Of a stretch of 64,000 nt of DNA, positions 25,901 to 28,510 are shown in pieces. The first letter of the stretch is position 1. The number at the start of each line of letters is the position of its first letter. Below the pieces are notes generated by a model. It did no database searches. It had not been told where the DNA came from and saw only the letters and a list, made by a program, of their open reading frames with translations. This DNA comes from Agrococcus sp. KRD186 (lineage in GTDB: Bacteria; Actinomycetota; Actinomycetes; Actinomycetales; Microbacteriaceae). The stretch is from positions 2,722,449 through 2,786,448 of the forward strand of contig NZ_JABFAP010000001.1 in assembly GCF_017168255.1 (NCBI RefSeq). The letters run 5' to 3'. The translations under genes and the position numbers were made by a program.

Positions 25901-28473
25901 ACACCCCGGGCGGGCCCGACTTCGATCCCGGCGCGCTCAGCGGCGACATCTACGGCGCCGACGAGATCCACGGCGAGAGCGGCGACGACACCGTCTACGC
26001 GGGTGCCGGCAACGACGTGGTCTTCGGCGACGCGGGCGATGACGACCTCATCGGCGGCTGGGGCCACGACTGGATCTCCGGCGGCACCGGCATCGACGGC
26101 ATCCTGGGCGACGACGGCCGCATCTTCACCAGCCGCAACGGGCAGACCGAGCTGCTCAACGGCATCCGCACCCCCGACGTGCAGGTCGAGATCACCACGC
26201 CCGGGCGCGTGCAGATCGCGCTGCTGTTCCCGACCGGGCAGCTCACCAAGCGCGTCGACCTGACGCCCTTCGCTGTCAACGGCGACCCGTTCGACACCCT
26301 CTACGCCGCGCAGTGGGCGAGCGACGTGCTCTTCGGCGGCTGGGATGGCGACTTCATCCACGGCGGTGCCGGCGAGGATGCCATCTCGGGTGCCGAGGCG
26401 CTCGTGGTCGGCTACGGCGTCGGCGGCGTGCGCAGCGACTTCACGCGGCCGTTCAACGACGGCACGCTGCTGGGCTTCGACCCCGTGACCGGCATGTTCG
26501 AGCTGTACGACGAGTACGCGCCGATGCGCCGCATCACGGTCGGCGGCGGCGACTGGTTCCTGAACTTCGACCACTCCGAGGGCAGGCTCGTCGAGGGTGC
26601 GATCCGCAGCGACGGCGACGACGTGCTCTTCGGGGACCACGGCAACGACTGGCTGGTCGGCGGCACCGGGCGCGACACGCTCTGGGGCGGCTGGGGCAAC
26701 GACCTCATGAACGCCGACGACGTGCTCACCACGAATGGTGGCGAGAACGATGCGCCCGACACGCACGCCTCCTACGAGGATCGCGCGGTGGGCGGTGCCG
26801 GGCTCGACGTGCTCATCGCCAACACCGGCGGCGACCGCCTGATCGACTGGGTCGGCGAGTTCAACAGCTACCTGGTGCCCTTCGCACCCTTCGGCCTCGG
26901 CACCGTCAGCCGGCAGGTGCCGCCGCGCCTGTACGAGTTCCTGTACCAGCTCTCGGCCGCACAGGGCGCTGACTTCACCATCGCCCAGCTCTCGGGCGCG
27001 ATGTACGCCGACCGCAACGGCGAGCCGTTCGGCGAGGTCGGCCTGGTCACCCAGAAGGACGACTACTGGCAGGACCAGACCGGCGGTCCGCGCGACCCGC
27101 AGCCGGGCAACGTGCCCGGCGGCAAGCGCGACGTGCTGCGCTCCGCGTCGTTCAGCAACGGCAGCGCCGACGCATTCTTCGCCGACTCCGGTGTGTTCTC
27201 GGTCGTGAACGGCGAGCTCTCCGTCTCGGCAGCATCGCTCGCTGGCGATGCGGTCGCGGTCTACTACGTCGACGCCTACCTGCCGATCTACTACGAGATC
27301 CAGGCGAACCTGCGCTTCGAGAAGCCGACCGGCGGCTGGGGCGCGAACGCCTACGTGATCTTCGACTACTTCGGCCCCGACGACTTCAAGTTCGCCGGCG
27401 TCGACCAGTCGACCAACAAGCTCGTGATGGGCCGCCGCACCGCCGCCGGATGGGTGGTGGATGTGCAGACCCAGGTGCAGGGGAGCGTGCGGCACAGCAC
27501 GTGGTACGACATGCTCGTCGCCGTCAACGGCACGACCGTCACCGTGCAGCTCGACGGCAGGTTCGCCTTCATCCACACCTTCGCGCCCCGCGTCATCGAC
27601 GGCGTCGACCATGGCTTGAACAAGGGCATGGTGGGCGTGGGCTCGAACCGCTCGCGCGGGCAGTTCGACAACATCTCGGTGCGCGTGCTGCCGCCGACCA
27701 TCACCCTCGACGTGAGCGAGGAGTTCGATGCCGGGGCCGGCATCGTCGGAGGGTCAGGCGGCGCCTGGACGACGGAGTCCGGAACGCTGCGCGGCGAGGC
27801 AGCGGGCGCAGGCCCCGCTATCGCCACTGCGGATGTCGGCAGCGCGATCAACCCCAACGCATTCCTCGAGCTGACCGCGACGCTCACGCTGCTCCCCGGC
27901 GCGATCGCCGGCGTGGTCTACGACCTCTACGACGCCGGCACCTTCAAGTTCATCCTGCTCGACCTGGTCGGGCAGGCGGTGGTGTTCGGGCACATGCGCG
28001 GCGGCCAGCTGGTCATCGACCAGCGCGTGAGCCGGGTGCTGAGCGCCGGAGCGGCCTACACGATCCTCGTGACGCTCAAGGGCGCCTCCGTCTCCGTCGT
28101 GCTGAACGGCTTCTTCGTCGCCTCGCGCGCCTACAACGCGGCACTCGCCGACGGCCGGTTCGGCCTGCTCGTCACTGCGGGCAGTGCGAGCTTCGACACC
28201 CTGCGAGTGCGCACCGACGGCACCGACCCGGCGACGCCGCTGCTCGCGGCTCCTCCGCCCGCCCCCGCGCCCGAGCCCGAACCGGCGCCGGAGCCTGCGC
28301 CCGCGCCGGAACCCGCGCCTGTGCCCGCGCCTGAACCCGCGCCGGTGCCCGCGCCGGTGCCCGCGCCGGTGCCCGAGCCGGTCATCGAGCCTGAGCCCGT
28401 GGTCGAGCCCGCGCCGGTCGTGGAGCCGGAGCCCGAGCCCTGGGTGCCGCCGGGCAAGCGCAAGAATCGCTAG
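1..28473 (+). CDS. Giant repetitive exoprotein with beta repeats, RTX and Calx-beta domains (5' partial)
   Basis: The frame is open from base 1 and the first residues already match the internal repeat, so the true start lies upstream; the GTG at 187 is internal. At least 9490 residues are visible. In order (window residues): about 20 repeats of 115-130 aa (1-2660) with a recurring (I/V)xGQxLxG strand; Ig-like units (about 2680-2930 and 3680-4840); more beta repeats (4840-5680); RTX-type glycine/aspartate repeats (about 5780-6100 and 8275-8910); three Calx-beta-like domains (7027-7565); two concanavalin-like sandwiches (about 9040-9415); and a Pro/Glu/Ala tail ending in KRKNR. No LPxTG motif, sorting helix or transmembrane segment is seen at the C-terminus. 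The architecture resembles giant surface or adhesion proteins known mainly from Planctomycetes and proteobacteria. A secreted, calcium-stiffened adhesin or matrix protein is inferred; its ligand is unknown. Confidence 0.85.
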   Translation, partial: DGYFRLTGTAVTLTIAGQALTTDLELVDTAGSLSIRLRNARLALGGAGPLVTFTQPVEGASAVSTLNVGTTGLSGSIAVAAAFGVAGIAVTGALSIGVNTTAAAVVVTGWSDALAPGALRIGGEGLSIAVLGQSIQADLAFERVPTPTGALVRIGIADASLELGPLTATGGTGLLVLTPGGVAGTLAVGFTVAGGAPFALTGDLRLEVNSTGAAVAQSLQLGGGTVAIDLPAGQFVRLAGTAVTLTVLGQQLRADVAVDRTTSYGADGVAGGIDDTTVTRIALANASVVLTARGARLALTGGEALLVLTAAGLAGRISGTVALTGVPGASLAGALQVELNTTTAHVQEALRVGDQTVEIDLPAGGVGGYLRIAGTGVRLTVAGQILQADIAVVREAAALTVTIANGVLALGSPTAPLVRATGVSGALRITDAGAAASLAASLAVAVPGIAIGGDVTVQVNSGAATVAVGSPAVTVQPGMRVTVANATLTISSQSLGASSLAITSTPDGEVALAVTALTVQLGTFVRVTTEHAWSGALVITAAGVAGSFRGSTAGVFTVPGIIVGGTVELAVNTGRAAVRRTDLGIDVPAGPYLQVTVTGGTLAVTGGPTFSGSFRFSSTTPEGATDSVTTIAFSGVSVSLTRQGEASPIGIADGVGAFLVTADGIAGAFSGSIAFAPGGGFTADAVVSVRYNGTAGALAETITVGGVDVPLTFADTEVRVGADAFIAVTAAGAFTFGDFVEASGSITFTGSDIAVADLTVFVGRGPGFLAGGARNPFAVGLYLTDVAGRISGSLGDHDRVIAISGSVELVGIPGVTLSGAVSFLYNESLLEHTLGSGDAAVTVAEGTADAPFILVIGDVTLGVAGQSLTGTVAFETVVSGGFVLRFGGAARDGGRPLTLSLGGGVAVATIASGELQLTPTGLAAVLDASIVLNAGADISIGGPGGVAAVIQLQLNSATTTRTVQGVTIPASSVRVQVGTLAAPAVLTVHGQQLSGVVVFAQVAAALPAGSPPDTVAPSTAIVVVSALSLTLGSETAGVRLRDGSAVLVLSDTGIAGRIGGTVEIRVPGDKARFSGTFSLAMNSGAAVDRAIEVDGTTVVLQLEAGSYVQVEGTAVAIEIAGQRLSGDFTFTQAGDVTTITVANARAAFGDGTTDYVALTGGTGSLTLGTAGITGAVSGRVAVTLPGVTITGDFTVDFDTSVASPSIAVVGDGITIDIGGLLLTAGHVELRQHVDGTVRIVDIAVGATLDLGAPIGPITLSGSLQIGASGLAGSLGLGGSVSFGGVTIGASELRFEINRTDQAVELIDGTRLEAGPYLRLAGEGVEFAIGGFGLTASVSFTQATNADGAARTVIAIAGGTVSLDGSALLKGVEGMIVLLPGGMAMSLAGTVDLASLLPTGVTLAGSFSLQVNQTGGRVLESVTVGGATVALDLKAGTYVRVGGTGITLAIAGQSLTGDIAIESSATATTIVLANVGLRIGSGGTDILTLTGGAGSLEIGDAGLVGDLSGTVALTVPGVTASATMRIRIDTAASLLAIDADDLVLDIAGQRLSGNFVFQQSGIGAARVVTVAATGVSLFLGDPKGAGDSDDVGLRLTGGSGALLLTASGMAVSVEGTIRLEGLPEDIIVFDDLTVALQINTMPTKAEQTFTVGAGTFVLDLPEGSFVRMELTAGATVMGQSISGTFMFEQATSAGADGRMGTTDDVRVLKIAATGVTVFVGEAGDPLTDADDIGLSITDGTALIVLTAEGMAARISATATIKLGFDTNPSATVTVEISDLRRGTEGALTAVAVAEQFRIGGETVTLTLPAGPYLRVAVTDFAIEIGGQRLSTDLSYERITTAGVQTRGTGDDSVTQRIRFDNLSLRIGSPDRDVVVVSDGSGTFEIVAAVPAVGATPASPGGIVGRISATVELLVPGVTLSGTLEVRFNTMPTAREVDGVSIEPGFAVAGIDVTIEVMGQRLTGSIGFAKNATTGDITISLRDVTLELGDGTQWYVRLTVGTGDIIVQRDGLVAQLTVTLELNEAVIPADKLSLTDATITLELNTTTTDVSRTVTLAGIPTLVAVPKQTLRVQLGSLGVPATLTLVGQRISGVVLIEQQRTATGASVIRIALADVGMFLGDDGANDVVEAHGAPHIDDVGLRLVGGSGAFIISPTGFAGAVTGTVSPVGLPFTFTATLSLQLNTMKVAGQGVAVTEIFRFSGVSVTTQRQGTATVTEQQVITRSDTDAAFSLAIDANLDGILQASEISAVLAATATADDVADALNGILGDGAVAVTGGAGAFVVEWATVGNRAAIQPNVRLLQLPKGPYLRFSATDVTLTIGSTEIVVEAIVFERVGPLGAEITRIVVDGASVAVGEGGSGSPGIVDASGVFVIFSAGADTDSSATITTTTALGGVAGMLTGTVDAEAGSFELGASVGFAFNTTGVAVHQVVEVGEGRDDVVLDLTAASFSVVVQNLDFSFGDVLEIRAGSFTIGSDGSFSGSGLEIFIGSGPSMLNGAINPDAMGLLIRNASIEFMSAPAGSTGWAMRVKGTIGLLGLDGLGISGNVAFQVNTSETTTFNLPELPGETTPWIDPAPGEFSFTATDVVIDAGEVVRLTGSLRVSKSAGGVLDLSLWNATVLVRSGDTNIASLSGFATFSIAPATGFQLGTFKVTGFQLAPEDAPVAVGGTAPEPILTADLASPLRGATVTVSPQWIDVVYSSTGGAIDTASIIDPGAEFTITVQGGGTLALAASPPTRVAGELNTWRYLLTGTLTATSIVSIQFTAGGVRTLDGTVLLLGDTERFYYFKAVIGQPTHVQPGPVASLTTPSLSQAQLNAQGYIDITFTSVPNLDGVIAPLDTAALEAAEVAPFTLSGPIADVLMASGSTPRLRGTPLRISGAPGGTVATYRFFLKDKNPANALGLFSSPGTVSIAMVDGAVRSGPDAAMEAQTLTLTLTAGTIGESTSGGPMSIGPLTLQGPNVGLGGFGFKDGKVLVSVIVGVQRASLDFGSTAAGTPSASQSSSGITVDLIGVQGSFELAVDVFGLLGGDVDIRLTGKWSLQIASLVAEIPDVVRLTATGIRVTVDPAATPDQELMRINSAKIEFPRFGITGSLQPYNPSLGSNIAANNDDPMTGVIPGLTIFGDGFRLGTAELAYGLAPTDPNALTATAADKKITFGGILELDDIRVGVSGLEVRFPEGAAAKAAFTGSIYVATGGAKLFPGRPYGATLSDRTTADDRRPDGTIDTEAFRVTLVFDLGRVKALQLTVDTLEIRLGSFVTITARDFRLDTGATGTQTMVQFQAVGAKVTIGSLVLAGEARNFAILGDGSFDALDGFGVFLSIGSATGDSFKWPSYLPVRIDAIGIQWDDIEQHPEDFVLILSASVTGIKGLAGLEISGAVQGIRIQPSLLLEGKFPIIAIDSIGVTVRGQMFGGTVAAGLVGGILKLNAANAIIGTFDTTTPVAQRIFYAGLYGEISIAGLAGFSIRLGLSELGPLQVTLGVNVPGGILLEPFSGLTINDFVGGVEFFKTLPSIEDPFALRSSAFQLPTVLPADQWLTQLQQQVAAQAAAIAANPGMSGFEAAFTAPMVITGSAKIYSIYTSQAVFNGQVIIKISTDGKILISGKLNFAADNISISGRLYADLSRVATGDVVVLFLADIPDQVRLLTIYGKLKMGFRNSTGQEVAFDVPEGLNPVGTGTAPTIALGGPSSNGGTIDVAVVNGAVGSTKYVDVIFTAAPGASLALAPILDGTTRPTVVRVGGGTRTVGAAVALVSVTSAIGIDFYALEFDGVGAYYMVGATRVDVVKVVDLPDGADLRETAIRIAGVTRFRYDIGTAVLGMGRWDVTFAAGAIRNADLVTASGTTPGADSAQTTLSFTVVGSTAVIVDPTPGASVDVNVINGRGWIDVIYTKPTRFTLHAPSITDLAPEFQLAGPGLGSVQLDGTRAPVQVGSTTTTSTFRYWLTGRFAPASDVTLSFIPGSWSYAFVLNGPVTVTDAPEQTGLGDVAIQLPSGGSGAIPAGFEIDPASVLGGLAGLTFGGAGWVIAIDATASVSATGTPGEFRIPVLVTTIGSDPLTATLASTVVGYRGAVTGGTQAGETLTVTPTAYIDVDFTIPTTAGVTLDLASILDLAAEFELSGLGIGSIVLDATRAPLQLSGAPADKLRFRYWLSGQYEAGYNVTLTPIAGSWRALQATGALTASISGVTDTLRSATFAMLLPAAPTGFTIDVERMRSAEFLASLTFTASAAGWRVLVDTSRAITQGATARDWVVPIIILREALATTPTAATITLASALMPLLEVAGVDRLVADGGNAFTAPARTFLDLAFTAPTGLSFVPSSFTSGVITLEITRGGQTVSITVDGAAVLRVEGDTVWLRFTLSAPILVGDVVEVTAAGGWNYAGHSGAQPDAGTQPGTPVDVAFPSAPADRTMSTLDVTILSQSGLDLSGLSDEAVRALFSLSGPGAAGVLVIGATKVGALTWRLLLDGTFQPGRVDVVLKLDVLNSGDARGPPTGATLIQSFQVVGANADVVHTAGDGTVTTIGGTTIGREVVNGPRYLEIRFRGSDGFGIDHSTIDGDELELRDAAGNRIALGAPVRVGTSDIYRYSFSAALTAGIYTVTILAGRFADLGGRLSSTETETLRLTAPSASVADPTPGSVLEVPTLDGRGWVDITFSGFGGQDVDRASIVDADAEIAITADGVELVVVAGLWIGGDTYRYFFTGHLAGSLSIAFADGSWQNEAGVAWTAASAPAAADAETDRSWGTIGKRTWVMVRLTPTANATVATDSLGGDDVTLSGGGVTWTVEGRVGFRAEDAGGVAFYGITLSGALQAGTVTLTFVEGAWSDSTGTTAAGGSQTFRTIVLGTSFFIELSGGILLQAAGFTEEPLLHARASVVLEIDAARKLFTLTFVGQLSVIGLGTIGATAGRFVLQVGDAATNPMYPVPQFWGVASIEMNFEKLEEFGIFLSGSAQLRINLTNEVKHEMITLPGVGPGGTDLTETFELQPFSLGFQIVGQAIIAPAGTEIMRVQGGLYLNISMNPPNPSMDIFLTGRLSFGSGDTRLEFASVTGLLMISTVRDDETGEIPGVAGMIRVSGGVDLGLPDVGDLLQISGTVNVIFNTTLAEQRFVAPNAFLPLLLEGQSAEFVVPAGAPAFNGQPIPGAVPAVYVVASIDAQLTIGGVFTLSGFIAITAGVGTDDIAFFKLDGFVSTTIKGLGSLYGAINLTILAGAETGILGRVQLELGVQGIPGLRLEGGFLLEINTFSTTRSISTFVTTKEQVNGRQVFAGFARDAGGDLLVGEETLGVVAGFRLEMNGTLEVMDVLLIDGHLVLTVSASELTLLVNGTAELALFGSIRIVDSGFSITSAGMVARLDVQLDAGFGGDIGIGFSVSALLELNTTGTVKTLGSTAVQPGFLLRLEGTINFLGFISGSGFAEIRIGAAGFEMAFGVDFDIAGLKFRAAGRAGVYSDGFAMEVSVSVSADAFIFSLSASGLLRINTTGQVRNGIETGFKLQIEGTVTLLGIFSFDAGLTIEFGRANPDDGNPNTTIDDPKDGAWYLKANADLSFFGFDLSGSIFLNSDGNFQLLLKGGMEFRAGPIGVRGSFSLEVSFLTHDDNGIIYYTLFIGGSARVEVFFDFGLFEISFGVGLEMSVSADSRNQVDGSTPLIFRITVRFKIFGSWESISGSFRIGSVSFPEVPYLAGNNVTLPDPGRSLREWRPENTELTLNVGDAAHRTARGVSTSTTDETIFVEQIGALDDDGRATLRISGFGHTRTYAHVEKLRAYFDGGADRIVIDPSVQIPVEIYGEAGDDTIEMHGSGTGIVLDGGSERDTITVTGSATGTVHGGTGDDVLRHTGTGALSMHGGDDNDQLFGSHVGDRLFGDDGDDLLSGIAAKYDGGAHDDTIIAISMFSSTEAIVVDGGTGTDTLSIALTGGDDVLAVTNPSTGILEYRLGGDLATSASIEHLIIDAGAGADTLTLSDITGAASGLTQVEIELGTGSADRVGVIGASGADAFQVVTDADRTRVTRSSGAAYSVWIRGGVRGQGDALRIAGEAGGDTIDASGVTLDQLTLTLVGGDGNDRLTGSRFDDVLDLGAGDDTATGGLGRDTWYDDGGTNTLIESFETGDFGLYGNLFVVGVAIGTDWAIGSVPEDLKGMFAIAHLTSTGTGSTTILVGDADGRVSIAGTATLEGSSWDADPWTGTAHLDTGAGDDLVRIELTRSTGLAVHLRGSAGSDRLEVWGTTAPDDLIVDRLTDDDSSTHANRIRRVAFTGATMALLGTITHDGTELVTIRTLTGADRVAVRAIAVEHRILTGEHTDRIAVGSQAAGADTSQSDWTNTGGTVDAIQALLVLDGGNGPGAITGNDLLAVDDTGDADANTGELTVTTITGLDMVGGGIRYTTFERLTIDLGFGGDTFTVHSTHSGTTALTANDGTDLVIIRTIDGATRVDTGAQDDTVRISSTVTGVGGVLTGIRAPLTLTGGSGVDRLFLDDAATLLDRIGVVTGTTIAGLGMTAGSPRPSLVQVVTVHGAVDGRFVLTVAGFGATGQLAFDASAARVQAALEALVGIGNVVVTKAGGRWTIAWAGALAGALGASHTIAVSSVAAFPLVGAGLAVGVLRMTNGLVDYLLFEALDLTLGSGSDVLNIDSTHTGTTTVHAADGDDRVQIESLAGTTAVEGEAGDDWLLVNPVPGQVGVNAMDGQLLTLDGGADSDTFMIELFGAGSSRINTVDTADGGTNVLVVNGSALDDTFLFRSNPSRALIALLSQAGAVEGQFAAVEQVTYGQEMTGGVVVNGGAGDDMFAFDDTASVLTVTGGSGNDHFRFGQLYTAYDADDEFPAADFFNSSRGQLTKGVSETAHVYGGSGDDVFEVFRNFATLNLYGDSGDDTFVIRSFVGQSEVTAVDAGEGRNFIEYASNAPVNIDGGSGYDLVVIIGTELRDVFVITANGVYGAGRVIRYTNVEQVAIYGMAGDDVFHVLSTNPAIELSIYGGLGSDRVEVGSAAPAVQADDLLGHTGLVRHSVESTIGNSAWALLPVDGIATEILDNDEPTVVVAPVGGSLVLTEGDEGAVTVRLTLAPTTQVLVTLVGPAVDPTSGSRSRMIEFFDAVTGLWKTSVTLVFAAGSTDQQQVRVRAVDDIAAEGAWFAPIDAIVAQGDPEDAIADEYAGARVATTFVRVLDDEAPELPVVVPDGGVEVIEPAGGTGGTIATYEVRIAAAPSGPVTVLVTAPSGLQISTDAGPWLTELLLTFTAVGAKLVRVRAIDDSVVEGQHVQLLTAVVVTSDAFAGVITGAGGLANSFLVAGLAAPAGVLKGRMIRITSGAGAGQLFRIWNNVGEEIEIEGDWDVAPAAGDAFIISGYAAPAVADAIVGIVSAISADRRTVTLSGIAPMLVDQLAGALLRVVDARGTAAYRTIASNTAFTITVVEAWGSDAITVGVTQLYVAEIPGIVVERVSVLVHDGDTPGVVITPVGGDFRLVEGAVDGQFGAEGSYTVRLTMAPGAGETVTVRIDAIRSFTLDMNGPDCGLPNGCHEAQVELWNGSAWVQQLTLAFTAANWMTPRTIRVRAIDDSRIDGGDVQEFADAARRLHLIQGPLFVSGGDDPNPPVALEIDDFLPIVLPGESSGHPLPVTASTAQAIESAQVDVLVVHDEDSPANSSGVVTRDRITGFGMAGDTAIAGRPVLGGIRYADFEDLTLLLGYGDNTVTVESTHAGTTTVHAGPGDDTLTIRTIDGHTRLIGGPTSSSAALYGRTDDDVFHVGTASGLLDLLAALLVLEGGIGDDTANLHDFGDLNDNRGVLTQDTLTGLDMLPRTGLDELGRPLDRLFSVTPRGATFTLMLSQLQGGVATGIGAITFAAGASAETVRLALQELLFATSAGADAGFSMTCGVEDRTRCADSVYVWQVGGTYLIGFRGEVNADPVNPVAIQLAALGAAVGAPATDALTTSGIRYQGLETLNLALGSGDDVLNVRGTLPVTNVSFGDGDDRVSIASLADVPVDGEPEFLAGDLDAIEGTLNLDLGSGRHTLLLSDEGADAGDADALITDVRSAAQARDAALAANGEIFVLGLAPAGISWRAAADGTFADGIRIWTSAFADTIMIDGTHERAGVRTTTWLNTGLGDDDVTVALTAGQDGHFVLNTQGPADHVLGLGADLDDGDEPVRADAVVSIVVTRGGTSFTLPAVRWTASTALDIVSLFDSLRVGDMITVTMELSDWSVQSGGAFDLGSTSDLVGYRVWVNGRLLGASDITRTGSLLTFDAPAQRDGSAAHVLVEVTRTATRSFTVPVYDAILPAGFSDDDTVHGEASTLPLLIFGGIGDDELNGGSGADVIFGDRGLVQWLDAAGTVVAQAGNGGVDDFTDGVVRPTRLVTSVDTQVGGDDIVRGLGGDDVLIGGRGDDRIDGGAQRDLLFGDSVQLDRRSSLGDHRNPRFQVLIGGQIYSVELLSAGQALVTRAWQLDPVGPTAWSDFRITLLDHTATTAAGLIGDDVIAGGAHDDTIFGQLGDDTIQGDGSIDGATGLASAFRDAAGNLVVRPSAERADDGDDYIEGGGGSDVVFGGLGRDDIIGGSSNLFSLTSPQQRPDGADLLFGGAGTRIDRNDDTAGHGRDADTIVGDNGSIFRLVGTGGGTGGAYLRFTYDTENAPASRLVPRAVELLDYTPGGPDFDPGALSGDIYGADEIHGESGDDTVYAGAGNDVVFGDAGDDDLIGGWGHDWISGGTGIDGILGDDGRIFTSRNGQTELLNGIRTPDVQVEITTPGRVQIALLFPTGQLTKRVDLTPFAVNGDPFDTLYAAQWASDVLFGGWDGDFIHGGAGEDAISGAEALVVGYGVGGVRSDFTRPFNDGTLLGFDPVTGMFELYDEYAPMRRITVGGGDWFLNFDHSEGRLVEGAIRSDGDDVLFGDHGNDWLVGGTGRDTLWGGWGNDLMNADDVLTTNGGENDAPDTHASYEDRAVGGAGLDVLIANTGGDRLIDWVGEFNSYLVPFAPFGLGTVSRQVPPRLYEFLYQLSAAQGADFTIAQLSGAMYADRNGEPFGEVGLVTQKDDYWQDQTGGPRDPQPGNVPGGKRDVLRSASFSNGSADAFFADSGVFSVVNGELSVSAASLAGDAVAVYYVDAYLPIYYEIQANLRFEKPTGGWGANAYVIFDYFGPDDFKFAGVDQSTNKLVMGRRTAAGWVVDVQTQVQGSVRHSTWYDMLVAVNGTTVTVQLDGRFAFIHTFAPRVIDGVDHGLNKGMVGVGSNRSRGQFDNISVRVLPPTITLDVSEEFDAGAGIVGGSGGAWTTESGTLRGEAAGAGPAIATADVGSAINPNAFLELTATLTLLPGAIAGVVYDLYDAGTFKFILLDLVGQAVVFGHMRGGQLVIDQRVSRVLSAGAAYTILVTLKGASVSVVLNGFFVASRAYNAALADGRFGLLVTAGSASFDTLRVRTDGTDPATPLLAAPPPAPAPEPEPAPEPAPAPEPAPVPAPEPAPVPAPVPAPVPEPVIEPEPVVEPAPVVEPEPEPWVPPGKRKNR
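6697..6732 (+). other. EF-hand-type calcium loop inside the giant protein
   Basis: Twelve codons encode DANLDGILQASE, with acidic or amide residues at loop positions 1, 3 and 5, Gly at 6 and Glu at 12, as in a canonical EF-hand. The loop sits in an insertion of about 85 aa (nt 6610-6890) that interrupts one beta repeat. It is followed by a short helix-strand unit (ADDVADALN...) that recurs in similar form near nt 19600 and 23500. Calcium binding is inferred from the loop pattern. Confidence 0.55.
8040..14520 (+). repeat. Ig-like repeats in the giant protein, in two blocks
   Basis: Units contain a (W/Y)IDV.(Y/F) strand, then an (S/A)SI.D...EF.(L/I) strand, then a GTR-type turn and a YWL/YFF..G strand. 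Examples begin near nt 8070, 11640, 12250, 13940 and 14230, with weaker ones near 8450, 11100, 12890, 13230 and 13590. Between the blocks (about 8800-11000) lie longer beta-rich domains that match the solenoid repeats only loosely. The fold is inferred from strand periodicity. Confidence 0.6.
17340..18290 (+). repeat. RTX-type calcium-binding nonapeptide block 1
   Basis: The translation carries GGxGxDxxx-like repeats such as GGTGDDVL, GGDDNDQLFG, GDDGDDLLSG, GGDGNDRLTG and GAGDDTATGG. These form the parallel beta-roll that binds Ca2+ in the RTX family. The block follows the second beta-repeat region. It is followed, to about nt 20930, by looser repeats with an STHxGTTxVxAxxGDD signature at nt 19195 and 19879, repeated again at 23053. 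Confidence 0.75.
21079..22690 (+). repeat. Three Calx-beta-like domains
   Basis: Three units start near nt 21079, 21490 and 22324. Each begins with a V.P.GG...(L/I).E strand, continues through T(V/Y).(V/L)R(L/I)..AP, and ends in an (I/V)RVRA(I/V)DD...(E/D)G motif, the hallmark of Calx-beta calcium-binding domains. About 530 nt between units 2 and 3 encode an inserted beta domain. Placement between two RTX-rich parts supports a calcium-dependent, extracellular structure. Confidence 0.65.
24830..26730 (+). repeat. RTX-type calcium-binding nonapeptide block 2
   Basis: Dense GG(x)GxDxxxG repeats occur in clusters (24870-24940, 25060-25170, 25380-25470, 25550-25640, 25960-26120, 26320-26400, 26605-26725), for example GGRGDDRIDGG, GDAGDDDLIGG and GGTGRDTLWGG. 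They are separated by non-repeat inserts of 40-110 aa. This is the C-terminal-proximal RTX block expected in such exoproteins, but no type I secretion genes are visible nearby. Confidence 0.8.
28246..28455 (+). repeat. Pro/Glu/Ala-rich C-terminal tail of the giant protein
   Basis: About 70 codons encode alternating PAPEPxPAPEP/PVPAP units, ending in the basic residues GKRKNR and a TAG stop. Such tails are extended and often cross or bind cell wall. The absence of LPxTG plus a hydrophobic helix argues against sortase anchoring, so attachment would have to be non-covalent. Confidence 0.7.
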
Positions 28474-28510
28474 CGCCGCTCGCCTCGTGCTCGCCGGGTG
28501 CGGCTCGCTG

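Noticed and set aside
20713-27612. Open frame of 2299 codons antisense to the RTX part of the giant gene
   Set aside because: Low-complexity Asp/Ala/Val/Arg composition follows from the antisense of RTX codons; no start context.
187-28473. GTG at 187 as the start of the giant gene
   Set aside because: The frame is open to base 1 and residues before 187 match the internal repeat, so the gene extends upstream of the window.
28246-28473. Sortase-anchored C-terminus of the giant protein
   Set aside because: No LPxTG-type motif and no hydrophobic helix before the basic end.
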